Assembly (NCBI RefSeq): GCF_049389645.1
Contig: NZ_CP186540.1
Location: 2,108,001-2,172,000 of the forward strand
Direction of reading: 5' to 3'
Source: Alkalibacterium sp049389645
GTDB taxonomy: Bacteria; Bacillota; Bacilli; Lactobacillales; Carnobacteriaceae_A
Length of the DNA stretch: 64,000 nt
The position numbers and the translations under genes were made by a program. Below, in pieces: positions 26,527 to 35,559 of this stretch (within the stretch, counting starts at the first letter, position 1; each line of letters begins with the position of its first letter). Below the pieces are notes generated by a model, which made no database searches, had not been told where the DNA came from, and was given only the letters and a program-made list of their open reading frames with translations.

Positions 26527-27483
26527 ATGAATGAATTAAAGAAAATAGTATTATATAATCCTGCGATTAGTAGTCTTAATATGGGGGATCATATTATATT
26601 TGATGGAGCATATAATCAACTTGAATATTTATTAAATAAATCTTTTGTGGTAGAAGTATCTACCCATCTACCTGTATCTAGATACTTAAGACATACAAAG
26701 GATTTTGATTATAAATTTGTTTGTGGAAGTAATCTGTTGAGGGGAAAAATGAACAGATTATTCCGTCAATGGGATATTACAATAGTTAATGCAAGGCAAG
26801 TTGGGCCATCCATATTAGTTGGTGCTGGATGGTGGCAATATGGAGATGAACCAAATTTGTATACAAAAGAATTATACAAAAAAGTATTAACATCTAATTA
26901 TTATCATTCAGTTAGAGATTCTTATACGGAAAAACAGTTAAAAAAAATAGGCATTACTAATGTTTTAAACACTGCTTGTCCAACGATGTGGGACCTTACT
27001 AAAGAACATTGTAGTGATATACCGAATAATAAGGCGAATGATGTTGTATGTACAATTACAGATTATAATAAAGATATAGTCAGAGATACTAAACTTTTTC
27101 AAATACTTTGTGAAAATTATAAAAATGTCTATTTCTGGATACAAGGAACTAAAGATTATGAATATTTTCAAGAATTAAACATCACAAATGAAAAAGTGAA
27201 AATTATAAGTCCAAATTTAAAATCTTATGATTTGATTTTAGAAAAAGACATAGATTATGTTGGAACAAGATTACATGCTGGAATTCGTGCCTTACAAAAA
27301 AAGAAGAGAACTATTATAATCGGAATTGACAATAGAGCTATTGAAAAACAAAAAGATTTCAATCTTACTTGTATCAAAAGAAATGAAATTGAAATGTTGG
27401 ATCATAAAATCAATAGTGTCTTTACTACAGATATAAACATTCCAATTGACAATATTAACAAATGGAAAAAACAGTTTATATAA
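26527..27483 (+). CDS. Polysaccharide pyruvyl transferase family protein
   Basis: 318 residues. Family features are NPAISSLNMGDHIIFDGA at the N-terminus, LVGAGWWQYG near residue 98, YHSVRDSYTEKQLKKIGI near 127-144, and YVGTRLHAGIRALQKKKRTIIIGIDNRA near 238-265, the conserved C-terminal block of PF04230-type proteins. It could add a pyruvyl ketal or transfer a sugar. The ribosome site AAGGAGGAAAATA is strong. Lies between the flippase and the last glycosyltransferase of the operon. The DNA is markedly AT-rich. Confidence 0.78.
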   Translation: MNELKKIVLYNPAISSLNMGDHIIFDGAYNQLEYLLNKSFVVEVSTHLPVSRYLRHTKDFDYKFVCGSNLLRGKMNRLFRQWDITIVNARQVGPSILVGAGWWQYGDEPNLYTKELYKKVLTSNYYHSVRDSYTEKQLKKIGITNVLNTACPTMWDLTKEHCSDIPNNKANDVVCTITDYNKDIVRDTKLFQILCENYKNVYFWIQGTKDYEYFQELNITNEKVKIISPNLKSYDLILEKDIDYVGTRLHAGIRALQKKKRTIIIGIDNRAIEKQKDFNLTCIKRNEIEMLDHKINSVFTTDINIPIDNINKWKKQFI

Positions 27484-27505
27484 TTATTTTATTAGGAGGA
27501 AAAAA

Positions 27506-28507
27506 ATGCATAAGTCAGAACTAGATATTCCTGTTGCGTTAATTTTTTTCGTTCGTCCAGATACACTTTCAAAAGTATTCGAAAAAATTAAGAAAGCGAG
27601 GCCTGCTAAATTATTTCTTATTCAAGATGGAGCAAGGCTTATTAACGACAGTGATAATCAAAGAATTAATGAGTGCAGATCGATTGTCGATGATATTGAT
27701 TGGGAATGCGAAGTGTTTAAGAATTACTCTGAATCAAATTTAGGTTGTGGTCGTCGACCATTTACAGGTATTACGTGGGTATTTGAGCATGTAGATAAAG
27801 CGATTATCTTAGAAGATGATTGTATACCAGCGGATTCATTTTTTTCGTTTTGTAAGGAAATGTTAATTAAATATCAGAATGATAAAAGAGTTGGCATAAT
27901 TAGTGGCTTGAATTATTTTGAACAATATGACTTTGGAGGAAACTCATATGGTTTTGTGAAAACCGGATCCATTTGGGGGTGGGCCACTTGGAAAGACAGA
28001 TGGGAAGAATATGATTTTAATATGGACCATTTAAAAGATGATTATATCCAAAATTTAGTTAAAATGGATATCACACCTAAATCGGCAGCAAAGCAAAGGA
28101 TTAATACCTGGAAAGCTGCACAAAAAAAAATATTAAATGAACCAAATGTTTCATATTGGGATTATCAATGGGGATTAACGCGACATATTAATTCATGGTT
28201 ATCAATAGTGCCAAATCGTAATCAAATTACTAATGTTGGAATCGGAAGTGGGTCAACTCATTCAGGTAGTAACATAAATTTTTTACCAAAAAAGATTGCT
28301 GCTTTCTTTTTTATGGATACAACAAATTTAGAATTCCCATTAACTGAACCAAAATTTGTAATTCCAGACAGGAACTATGATGAACAATATTATAAAATGA
28401 TTTATCCCAATATTTTATATAAGATAATAAATCGTATCACTCGAATAATTAAAATACAAACACATAAGAGTAAAAAAAAAAAAAAACTAAATAATTATAC
28501 AAATTAA
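27506..28507 (+). CDS. Glycosyltransferase (GT-A like), last gene of the capsule operon
   Basis: The protein (333 residues from ATG 27506) has a GT-A layout: IPVALIFFVRPDTLSKVF, then the acidic DXD-type motif LEDDCIPA near residue 113-120, and GSIWGWATWKDRWEEYD near 155-171, a pattern found in polysaccharide-cluster glycosyltransferases of this group. ATG 27506 follows AGGAGGAAAAA; the longer open frame from 27446 overlaps the upstream gene and is rejected. The C-terminus is Lys-rich, encoded over a 14-base A run (28472-28485) that could be unstable. No intrinsic terminator is seen directly after the gene. Confidence 0.75.
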   Translation: MHKSELDIPVALIFFVRPDTLSKVFEKIKKARPAKLFLIQDGARLINDSDNQRINECRSIVDDIDWECEVFKNYSESNLGCGRRPFTGITWVFEHVDKAIILEDDCIPADSFFSFCKEMLIKYQNDKRVGIISGLNYFEQYDFGGNSYGFVKTGSIWGWATWKDRWEEYDFNMDHLKDDYIQNLVKMDITPKSAAKQRINTWKAAQKKILNEPNVSYWDYQWGLTRHINSWLSIVPNRNQITNVGIGSGSTHSGSNINFLPKKIAAFFFMDTTNLEFPLTEPKFVIPDRNYDEQYYKMIYPNILYKIINRITRIIKIQTHKSKKKKKLNNYTN

Positions 28508-28919
28508 ATGAAAGCGATGTGTCCACAAACAAGATAAATGAGAGTAACCGCTAGCTTTAGATTTGTCGGCAGATATTTAACAAACTAAGCAAAAAATAAT
28601 CACTCTCTAAATGTCACGGATAAACATAAAATTTCAAAGAGTTTAGAGAAATACAAGCTGTGGAGCATCGTGATTTTTTATGATTGTTGCGACATAGATG
28701 AATTATTAAAAATTCATCTATGTCATCTATCAAAGTCTTTTAGTCGATTATTAAGAGTGCTAGTAAAAATCTTTGTTATAAAACTATCTATGATTGATTT
28801 CTTGTACTTATCTTGCATATTATACATTTTGTAATTCTTATAATTAATATTAGTTACTCTTGGGGGAGAATGCATTTTTTCACTTCTATATTTATTAAAG
28901 GTGGGAAAATTATCAACCA
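28508..28919 (+). other. Non-coding stretch after the capsule operon
   Basis: No credible gene. It contains one perfect hairpin (28691-28724) and AT-rich sequence leading into transposase debris. Short open frames here lack ribosome sites. Confidence 0.5.
28691..28724. repeat. Perfect 14-bp inverted repeat
   Basis: GACATAGATGAATT (28691-28704) and AATTCATCTATGTC (28711-28724) with a six-base spacer. No T run follows on either strand, so terminator function is doubtful; it could serve to stop or stabilise the capsule transcript. Confidence 0.6.
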
Positions 28920-29190
28920 AATTTTTCGAGTTTTCTTTTCACCTGTCAGTGACGGTTTTGACGTTGGTATTGTATGCTTCTCTAATAGTACGGTGCAAAA
29001 ACAGAACTAGTGAATTCTGTTTTTGATGAAGTTCTAGTGACTGTGAATGATGTAATATGCCTCATCACTCATTCTGACCGCAGTGTGCATTATCGATGGT
29101 ATAGCTGGCTAAGAAGGATAATTAATCATTTTCTCAGTCAACTTATCTCAAAAAAAGATGTTCTCCTGAGTTATAGATTAGAAAAAATTA
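28920..29190 (+). pseudogene. Decayed IS3-family transposase fragment (DDE domain)
   Basis: Pieces of an IS3/IS150-type transposase catalytic core can be read across two frames. One frame gives FFSPVSDGFDVGIV (compare LSPVIDCFDG-type). A shifted frame gives TELVNSVFDEVLVTV, then ITHSDRSVHYRWYSW (compare VHSDRGCHYRWPGW), and SKK followed by a frame-shifted CSPE. The frame change lies near 29000 and another near 29160. No complete ends or terminal repeats were found. The similarity is from remembered family motifs, not from a search. Confidence 0.65.
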
Positions 29191-29251
29191 GCGAATCTCA
29201 ATTTGAACAGAAATAAAGAAAAAGTAAAGAATCTTAAAAAAGAGAAGAGAT

Positions 29252-29449
29252 ATGAAGATGACAATTACATGCAAAAAATGTAGTAATCAGATTAAATTAA
29301 ATCGTGATAGTATTGGATTAAAATATAATTATTATGGAATGTGTCCTTGTGGGATTAGCTATGATGCTGATTATAACGCAAATACAGGAGAACAGATAAG
29401 AGAATTATGGTTCGAATTGGATGATATTGATTCAAAAAGCAATGAGTAA
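29252..29449 (+). CDS. Small cysteine-containing hypothetical protein
   Basis: 65 residues, with a CKKC pair at 7-10 and CPC at 31-33, so a small zinc-binding knuckle is possible. The C-terminal half is acidic (ELDDIDSK). The ribosome site (AAGAGA upstream of ATG 29252) is modest. It follows transposase debris and precedes a hairpin at 29562, with no obvious partner. I do not recognise a family. It may be a genuine accessory gene or a fragment. Confidence 0.45.
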   Translation: MKMTITCKKCSNQIKLNRDSIGLKYNYYGMCPCGISYDADYNANTGEQIRELWFELDDIDSKSNE

Positions 29450-29819
29450 TAATTTTTTGGTAACAATAGTGTTTAATATAACACGAAATTAGATAATATT
29501 GCTTAAGAATCTTAAAAGATGGTATTAAAATAAAGCTTGTCAGCCCAATCAAAATCTTTCACCGCCATTGGTGACTAAACTAATAATGGCGGAGGAAGTG
29601 AAAATATGCTTTCAATGCCATCGATGTCATCAATTAATTTAATTATTGAATAACGGGGGTGCGGATGAAATTGATTCCTGACAAAATATTGTGGAGCGGC
29701 TTTGATTCGTTCTTTTATAATCAAATCACGTGCATACAAAAAGAGCTTTGAGTGTTAACCTCAAAGCTCTTTTTGTATGCACGCTGTGTCTAAAGTAATG
29801 CATGTGTTTCGTACCTTAA
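29450..29819. other. Intergenic region with two inverted repeats
   Basis: No gene seen. It holds an eight-base inverted repeat (CCGCCATT at 29562-29569 with AATGGCGG at 29585-29592) and the strong two-way terminator at 29729-29783. Confidence 0.5.
29729..29783. terminator. Bidirectional intrinsic terminator with a 24-bp perfect stem
   Basis: Bases 29729-29752 and 29760-29783 are perfect inverted repeats around a seven-base loop; each arm contains an A5/T5 run. It would end the minus-strand gene at 29820-30428 and any transcript arriving from the left. Confidence 0.85.
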
Positions 29820-30428
29820 TTATTTTTTCTTTTTGGCTTGTTTCTTTAAGTATTTCAGTCTAATTTGCTTATTTTGAGCTAATTTTTCTTCTTTAGAAAG
29901 AGAGGGAGAAGTCGTTTGAGTAGGCTTCTTCTTAATTAATTCTGGCTGAGACGTAATCTCTTTAGCTTTTTCTTGAGGTGTAGGTTCTTCGCTTGAAACG
30001 CTTTGATCATCTGACTCAACATCTTTCGAAACGGCACTTATTGTCTCGTCTGGTGTCCAAAGTTGTCCATCGACATTATAAGCCATACCATGTTCCATAA
30101 GAAGAAGAACACGTTCTAAATCTGCTTCTGATAAGTCGTTGCTGTAGACATCGAGGGGTTCTTCGGCATTCAGTACTTTCTCCATATAAAATGAGCGAAG
30201 TTCTGTGTCTGAATTCAATAAATCTACACTTGCTTCTTTCATCCAGTCTGAAAGTGGTGCGACGATTTCATCCTTTTTCCAGCTTTTGGCAATGTCTAAG
30301 TCAAAGCGCTCGATAAAATGAGCCAACTGTTTTTTTGTGTAACTTTGATTCGCTAACTCTAATGTCTGTTCTTCTGGTGCTTTATTGATTTCTAATTCCT
30401 TGATCGTAGCTATTAATTGCTTGTTCAT
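29820..30428 (-). CDS. Hypothetical protein with Lys-rich C-terminus
   Basis: 202 residues, no signal peptide or membrane segment. The first 110 residues look like a helical globular domain (KELEINKAPEEQTLELANQSYTKKQ at the start is spread over residues 10-34). Residues 130-175 form a Ser/Pro/Glu/Thr-rich linker and the C-terminus is strongly basic, ending KKQAKKKK, as in proteins binding nucleic acid or ribosomes. AAAGGAG precedes the ATG and a good extended -10 lies upstream, so expression is likely. I do not recognise the family. Confidence 0.7.
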   Translation of the reverse strand: MNKQLIATIKELEINKAPEEQTLELANQSYTKKQLAHFIERFDLDIAKSWKKDEIVAPLSDWMKEASVDLLNSDTELRSFYMEKVLNAEEPLDVYSNDLSEADLERVLLLMEHGMAYNVDGQLWTPDETISAVSKDVESDDQSVSSEEPTPQEKAKEITSQPELIKKKPTQTTSPSLSKEEKLAQNKQIRLKYLKKQAKKKK

Positions 30429-30459
30429 AATAAATTTCTCCTTTTACGCTGATTTATGT

Positions 30460-30487
30460 ATTATAACATAAAAACAGTGCCTTCTAA
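30460..30487 (-). promoter_or_regulatory. Extended -10 promoter for the 29820-30428 gene
   Basis: On the minus strand TGTTATAAT is a perfect extended -10 (TATAAT at 30465-30460), with a partial -35 TTAGAA at 30487-30482, spacer 16. The gene's ATG is 31 bp downstream. Confidence 0.65.
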
Positions 30488-30607
30488 CAGTGTATCAATG
30501 GATGAATAGGAAGGGACGTTAAAATAATTAACCTAATGAGATGGTTAACCAACTGTAGGCAGGTTTTTATGGGTTTTTAGGTGTCACTTTTTTAGGCATT
30601 GTAGGGG

Positions 30608-31216
30608 TCAGACAAACTCATCTCTATCTAAAAAGACTTTTTCCCAGCCTTCACTTTTGAATGTATCATTGATAGCTTGGGCAAGCTCTTTCCCGTTTGG
30701 ATGGGTTAAATCAAATTGGTTATTCAAAAGATCTCTGCGACTGTCCTCAAGCGGTGTATCGTTCTTAGCTTTTGTGCAAAGAGGGTAGCTGGCATTCGGA
30801 TCGGAGTCTAGTATTTTTTCCAAGATGATTTCATGTTCCCAATCATCACCACAGTCATAAGTATAGAGCGCGCGGTCTTTTTCCTCCTTGAACCAGTCGG
30901 ATAATCGTTCGTCTTCTTCATGGAAAAAACGGGGCAGCCCATAATCTTCTGGATGAGCAAGCGTCTTTCTTAGTTGAAGTAGATAAGGAGAGCTCTCTGT
31001 TAGGGGAGCATTTTCTTTTTGGCCGATGCTTGTATTGCTAAACCGGATACCATTTGATTTGCGTATCTCAAACTCGTGGAGATGATAACCTAGCCAGTCA
31101 AATGCAGCCAAAATGATGTAGTGAAAGCACTCAAAGGTTGTCTCACTGTCCACTTGAAGTTTCCGCCACACCGGAACCCCAACATCTTTCAGTGTGACTT
31201 TAAATTGATAAATCAT
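30608..31216 (-). CDS. Plasmid pRiA4b ORF-3 family protein
   Basis: 202 residues with the family layout: YQFKVTLKDVGVPVWRKLQVDSETTFECFHYIILAAFDWLGYHLHEF is the typical N-terminal block (residues 3-49), and FTYD-like ALYTYDCGDDWEHEIILEKIL near 113-133 is the second signature. Such proteins occur widely on chromosomes, plasmids and beside transposons; their biochemical function is unknown to me. The ATG at 31216 is preceded on the minus strand by a weak GGTGAGC. It faces away from its right neighbours and seems to be a single gene. Confidence 0.85.
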   Translation of the reverse strand: MIYQFKVTLKDVGVPVWRKLQVDSETTFECFHYIILAAFDWLGYHLHEFEIRKSNGIRFSNTSIGQKENAPLTESSPYLLQLRKTLAHPEDYGLPRFFHEEDERLSDWFKEEKDRALYTYDCGDDWEHEIILEKILDSDPNASYPLCTKAKNDTPLEDSRRDLLNNQFDLTHPNGKELAQAINDTFKSEGWEKVFLDRDEFV

Positions 31217-31900
31217 ATGCTCACCAACCTTGATTCTAGACTTGATTTCATGGCTTTATGATACCAGAAGTGTCTAGTTAATAATAGGAAAAAGGATGTC
31301 CTTTGGCAGGTACAGATATTAGTGTCAGTAGGTTTGGATCGAGGGTTCGCTTATCCTAAATCTATTTTATTTAAAAAAGCCAATAACTTGTTCAGATACG
31401 TCATTAGAAAGAAAGGATTCCCAAACAACATGAAAGTAGTGAAGATTGAATTTTGTGCACAGTATAAGATAAAGAATTCTAAAGGTAAAATATTATTACG
31501 ATTGTAAAATACGATATCGATGATTTTATAAATATATGCTTGTGAAATTTGTTGTTATTAAGTAAATGGAAAGGTATACTTTTAAATAACAAGAATGTTA
31601 TATTTACACTCTATAACGACTGTTTTCAGGACTGAAAATTTAACAAAAAAACATATGGAATTCAGTTGTGTACTAATCATTTAGATGAGTAGTGGTATAG
31701 ATAATGAAAGGGTGATAAAGGTGAATTATGCCCCTGATAATGTCATGAATTTTGCTAGAAGTCATACATAAGACTAAACGTTAATGAGGTATGAGTTAAC
31801 TGGTAATTTAATATAAAAGTCAGCTATGGTGTGAGATTAAAGAGTCTTAAACACTATCTGGCATTCTAGTAACTGAGAAATAATGGATGGAGGGATAAGG
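31217..31900. other. Long intergenic region before the three-gene operon
   Basis: No convincing gene. A 61-codon frame at 31322-31507 starts with GTG without a ribosome site and has no recognisable motif. A 16-codon frame from GTG 31721 has a fair ribosome site and could be a leader peptide. No clear promoter was identified for the operon at 31901. Confidence 0.4.
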
Positions 31901-32176
31901 ATGGATTGGTTTATTGTATTAGTAATATTAGTCGTAGTTGCCGTAATTGTCGCCGTATATTATTTCAGAAGTAACTTAAATGACTCTGAGGAAAATGAGA
32001 TAGACAAAGTTATTCCACTTGATAAGGGTCAGGTATCAATAAAAGGATCATCTCGTGAAGCATTCGACATATCGGTCAATGATGGAAATGGTACGTTCAT
32101 ATACAGGGTAAAGAATGGAAATATTGTAGGAGTGAAAATCCCGGACAATGATAAATACTATGAATATATGGAGTGA
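31901..32176 (+). CDS. Small single-pass membrane protein, unknown function
   Basis: 91 residues beginning with a membrane helix (WFIVLVILVVVAVIVAVYYF, residues 3-22) followed by a short acidic linker and a small polar domain (about 40-91) that looks like a beta-rich fold (GQVSIKGSSREAFDISVNDGNG, then FIYRVKNGNIVGVKIP). The start ATG 31901 is placed after GGAGGG; an in-frame ATG at 31883 is less likely. It is the first gene of a tight three-gene unit; the next gene begins six bases after its stop. The family is not recognised. Confidence 0.7.
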   Translation: MDWFIVLVILVVVAVIVAVYYFRSNLNDSEENEIDKVIPLDKGQVSIKGSSREAFDISVNDGNGTFIYRVKNGNIVGVKIPDNDKYYEYME

Positions 32177-32181
32177 TAATT

Positions 32182-33231
32182 ATGTCAATGTTCGGATTTA
32201 CTAGTGAAAAAGAGAAGCAGATAGAGCAGTTAACAGATGAAATAAAGACTGAACAGGAGAACTACGAAAGAGAAGTAATAAAAATAAACTGTGAGATCAA
32301 AAGAAAAGTCTATGATTACAATGATCAAATTCCAATGATAAATTCTATTAGAATCATTAATTTTGGTCCACAAATTGAGAAACTATATGAATTTTTAACT
32401 ATTTTTGGCGATGTAGGAATTAAACTTTCACCCTTTGATTTTAAAACAGAACAATCAAGAATGAATTACCATAAAGATATGAGTCAGTCAGAAGATTCTT
32501 TGGATCATGAAGAAGGTCCTTACACTGATTTTGAGAGAAAGGTAGGTAAAGGGATCGCAGCTGGTACTGTAGGAACAATCGGAACAATGGGGACATCGGC
32601 TTTACCCGCTTATTCAGCTCTAGGGTATGTGACAGCTCCCCTTTCAGTGGTGTCACCACTAGTAGTAGCACCTTTAGTAATTGGGCTTGTTGGTATCCTT
32701 AAAAAGAATAAATCAGATAAAGATAAAATCACGGAACTAAATATAACGCTTGATGAGATAAAAATGAGCTTCAAAAATGATATCAAAATAAAACAGCACT
32801 TTCTTGAAACAATGGAGGATGCAATAAAAATAGCTGAAATCTATCGGGTTAATTTGCTGTCCATCAGTCAATCGATTGAGGAGACGATGTTGCCTGAGTT
32901 AGGTTATGTCAAAAGCTTCTTAATTGCTGAGGATGCAAAGAATAAAATCATAGCGAATGAGGAAATCAAAGAGTTAAAGCCAGATTCTATAACTCTTTAT
33001 AGGCAGACGCCCTATCATAAGCATTTCCTTCTGGTCCAGAACAGTTTTCATTTTTATAAAATAATCGCCGAGTTTTTTTCAAAGCCTATTTTAACGACAC
33101 TACTTGAAGATCATCAGATATCAGAACAAGAAAAAGAAGATTTTAATAATCAAGTCGAACTGATCAATACAAAATTAGCACAAGTGAAGGAAAACAGACT
33201 GTATAGTGAGGTGGATCATAGTGAATCTTGA
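32182..33231 (+). CDS. Coiled-coil protein with a Gly-rich hydrophobic hairpin, unknown function
   Basis: 349 residues from ATG 32182 (ribosome site GGAGTGAT at 32170-32177); ATG 32188 is also possible. Residues 5-45 are charged and helical, likely coiled coil. Residues 120-172 form a Gly/Ala/Thr-rich then purely hydrophobic stretch (TAPLSVVSPLVVAPLVIGLVG) ending in LKKNKSDKDK, which could be one or two membrane-inserting helices. The remaining 175 residues are again helical and charged. This arrangement resembles membrane-inserting or pore-type proteins, but I recognise no family. It overlaps the next gene by 11 bases, so the two products are probably made together. Confidence 0.7.
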   Translation: MSMFGFTSEKEKQIEQLTDEIKTEQENYEREVIKINCEIKRKVYDYNDQIPMINSIRIINFGPQIEKLYEFLTIFGDVGIKLSPFDFKTEQSRMNYHKDMSQSEDSLDHEEGPYTDFERKVGKGIAAGTVGTIGTMGTSALPAYSALGYVTAPLSVVSPLVVAPLVIGLVGILKKNKSDKDKITELNITLDEIKMSFKNDIKIKQHFLETMEDAIKIAEIYRVNLLSISQSIEETMLPELGYVKSFLIAEDAKNKIIANEEIKELKPDSITLYRQTPYHKHFLLVQNSFHFYKIIAEFFSKPILTTLLEDHQISEQEKEDFNNQVELINTKLAQVKENRLYSEVDHSES

Positions 33232-35032
33232 AGAAGCTGTTAAAGTACGCCAGAACATGATGAAATATCAGGGTCATGTCTATTTAAATCTCGTTCAGCA
33301 GGTAAATACGAAGTGTAAGGATATTTTACAAGATGATCTGGGCAACCAATTTGTACAAAACTGTGGGAGAGATGTTGCTGGCGAAGTCGTCAGAAGTTAC
33401 TTTGATACATCAGATTACTATATTACTGTAGATCAAATGGTAAAACGACTATTTGAGTTTGATTATCACAATGAGTATGATCCGCTATCAACGAATGAGG
33501 ATATTAGAAAGTCAGTATATAATTACACTGACCACAATTCGTCTACCTTATCGAATATTATTGAGGAAATCGATTCAAATCAAGTCAAGCTGTTTGAAAA
33601 AACCACTTATCAGGATAGTAATGGTAAAGAGAAGACACGTTATGAAGATCATGAAATGATCAAGAAGAGCAAAGATGAGTATGCGGGTGTTCAGACGGAT
33701 AATCAGGGTAATATTATCGATGAGTATACGGATAAAGTTGGAGAGTATATTACCGATAAGAATGGGAATCATAAAAGACGTCAAGAGGTCGAACACACTC
33801 AGTCAGTGAATGCGGCTGGATACAATCAGAAGTATTTAAAAGAGAAGGGCATAGCCGACTTAAAAGAAATGCTCAACTCTGATGACAATTTCGCTATGAT
33901 GGACAAGTCTGCTAATGCCTCAAAAGGGGATGTGAAAGTCTATGGTGATGATGGGAATGACATCACACATCGTGCGACACCAAAACAGTTAGCGGAGGCT
34001 TTCTGTGATAGATGGGAGGCAGATAACGGTGGGAGTAAAATAGAGAACCTTAAGGAAAAAGGTTATTTAAATGAAGAGGGTAAAGTACCCAAAACCGTTA
34101 AAAAGAAGCTTGTAGAAAATATTAAAACGTCTCAAAATGCAGAAAGCAAAGTGATACTTAAAAATGCTGATTATAAGTCCATAGGTAAAGAGGCTGTCTA
34201 TGAAACAAAAGTGTCACTAGGTAAAATCATTTCTGGCCAGCTTATTTACTTTGGGGCACCACCACTATTTTATGAAGTAAAGAAAGCTTTGACAGCTAAA
34301 CATGAGAGCCTTGATGCTGTGATGGATAAGATAAGCCGTGCAGGCAAACGAATCGGAAAATATCTATTGTCTAAAATGAAAGCGATCTTTAAGAATGTAG
34401 CTTTTAATTCGCTTAAAAAGTTAGTTAAAACGTTTATGGATATCCTGATCAATCTGATAAAGGCCACTATAAAAAAAATGATGAAAATGGTAAAGACCAT
34501 AATCATGTCAACCATAGATGCTGTTAGGATTATTGCAAACAAGGATTCTTCAAGAGCAGAGAAAGCAGATGCCGTTACCAATCTTTATGCCGTAGCTGTT
34601 ACCAATATCGTTGTCGAGGTGCTCTTTGAATTAATCGAGAAAGGCGCTAATTTACCTGAATGGATGCTTAAGCCTTTGCAGCTATTAACAAGTGTTGTAT
34701 GTACGAATGCGACAATGTCGGTTCTTCAAAAGTCGGACCTGTTTGATGTGAAATATGGCTTTAAAATGAATAAGATTCGAGATGTTTTCAATGAAGTTAA
34801 TTTAGAGTTTGATCATTATGTTGGTTTGGCTTCAGAATATACGCAAGGAACTGTCCACCAGATGATTCAAGAAGCTAGGGCAGACAGCATCAGTGTTTAC
34901 AATAACCTGACTAATCTAAATCCGTATGAAAAAGATGTTTCTGGAGACCTGAAGAAAGTTGCTGACACGTTCAATATGGATATTCAATTTGAAGACGAGT
35001 GGTTGAAGTTCATGGGATTGAATACTGCCTAG
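33221..35032 (+). CDS. Large protein with cationic amphipathic helices, unknown function
   Basis: 603 residues from GTG 33221, preceded by GAGGTGGAT (33209-33217) inside the upstream gene. Three parts are visible. Residues 1-115 are helical. Residues 115-330 are polar and charged with turn-rich text such as DNQGNIIDEY and DKNGNHKRRQEVEHTQSVNA. Residues 345-510 contain strongly basic amphipathic helices (KRIGKYLLSKMKAIFKN, KKMMKMVKTIIMSTIDAV) followed by hydrophobic segments (LYAVAVTNIVVEVLFELI, LLTSVVCTNATMSVL). There is no signal peptide. The layout suggests a membrane-active region fed by an N-terminal sensor or binding part. No family recognised; an accessory defence, toxin or membrane-remodelling function is speculation. 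Confidence 0.7.
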   Translation: MNLEEAVKVRQNMMKYQGHVYLNLVQQVNTKCKDILQDDLGNQFVQNCGRDVAGEVVRSYFDTSDYYITVDQMVKRLFEFDYHNEYDPLSTNEDIRKSVYNYTDHNSSTLSNIIEEIDSNQVKLFEKTTYQDSNGKEKTRYEDHEMIKKSKDEYAGVQTDNQGNIIDEYTDKVGEYITDKNGNHKRRQEVEHTQSVNAAGYNQKYLKEKGIADLKEMLNSDDNFAMMDKSANASKGDVKVYGDDGNDITHRATPKQLAEAFCDRWEADNGGSKIENLKEKGYLNEEGKVPKTVKKKLVENIKTSQNAESKVILKNADYKSIGKEAVYETKVSLGKIISGQLIYFGAPPLFYEVKKALTAKHESLDAVMDKISRAGKRIGKYLLSKMKAIFKNVAFNSLKKLVKTFMDILINLIKATIKKMMKMVKTIIMSTIDAVRIIANKDSSRAEKADAVTNLYAVAVTNIVVEVLFELIEKGANLPEWMLKPLQLLTSVVCTNATMSVLQKSDLFDVKYGFKMNKIRDVFNEVNLEFDHYVGLASEYTQGTVHQMIQEARADSISVYNNLTNLNPYEKDVSGDLKKVADTFNMDIQFEDEWLKFMGLNTA

Positions 35033-35225
35033 CGATATGGGAACCAGAAATCAAAACGGCAGATTTTTTTGTTGAGTTGTTAAAAAAGTGAAAACGGGGT
35101 TAGAATTTAAAGTCGATTTTCCGCCTAGAGTTTACCAAAGTAAGGGCGGTAAATCTACTTGATTCATTTTTTGGTGAGTTCATAAAAAATTATTCACACT
35201 GTATATTTTGAAAGGGAGTGAAGAA

Positions 35226-35486
35226 ATGGATAATAACATTCAGGACAAAAATAAATCATTCTTAAACTTTGACAATATGATCACACCTAAAATCATACAG
35301 ATTCTTTTTTATATAGGGCTAGCTATTACTTTGGTTATTGGATTAGTGATGATATTTAGTGGAGAGTCAATTTTTGGAGGCTTAGTAGTTATTTTAGTGG
35401 GACCACTATTGATTAGAGTGAATTGTGAGTTGATCATTGTTATTTTTAAGATTCACGAAGCGTTACAAGATATACGATATAAGTAG
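35226..35486 (+). CDS. DUF4282-like small membrane protein
   Basis: 86 residues with two membrane helices (about 26-44 and 49-64) and the pattern FDNMITPKIIQILFYIG ... RVNCELIIVIFKIHEALQDIR, which I recognise as DUF4282-like. Function unknown. ATG 35226 follows AAGGGAGTG; the in-frame TTG at 35208 overlaps this region. It lies 193 bp after the three-gene unit and has its own terminator. A close paralogue is at 40590-40862, sharing FDNMITPKIIQI and IHEALQDIRY. Confidence 0.78.
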   Translation: MDNNIQDKNKSFLNFDNMITPKIIQILFYIGLAITLVIGLVMIFSGESIFGGLVVILVGPLLIRVNCELIIVIFKIHEALQDIRYK

Positions 35487-35559
35487 AGTATAAATGGGTT
35501 GAATAACCAATTAGCGGTAAAGACCAAGTCATAATTCAGAATAAAAGTAGATGAATATA

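Noticed and set aside
29654..29675. Half of the TTTTGTCAG/CTGACAAAA palindrome near 29.67 kb
   Set aside because: Only the sequence CCTGACAAAAT is present without the matching arm; chance occurrence likely.
31322..31507. 61-codon open frame between the pRiA4b-like gene and the three-gene operon
   Set aside because: GTG start without ribosome site, no motif, basic low-complexity translation; likely chance.
31721..31771. 16-codon frame with a fair ribosome site, possible leader peptide
   Set aside because: Too short to support as a gene and 130 bp from the operon start; mentioned only as part of the intergenic region.
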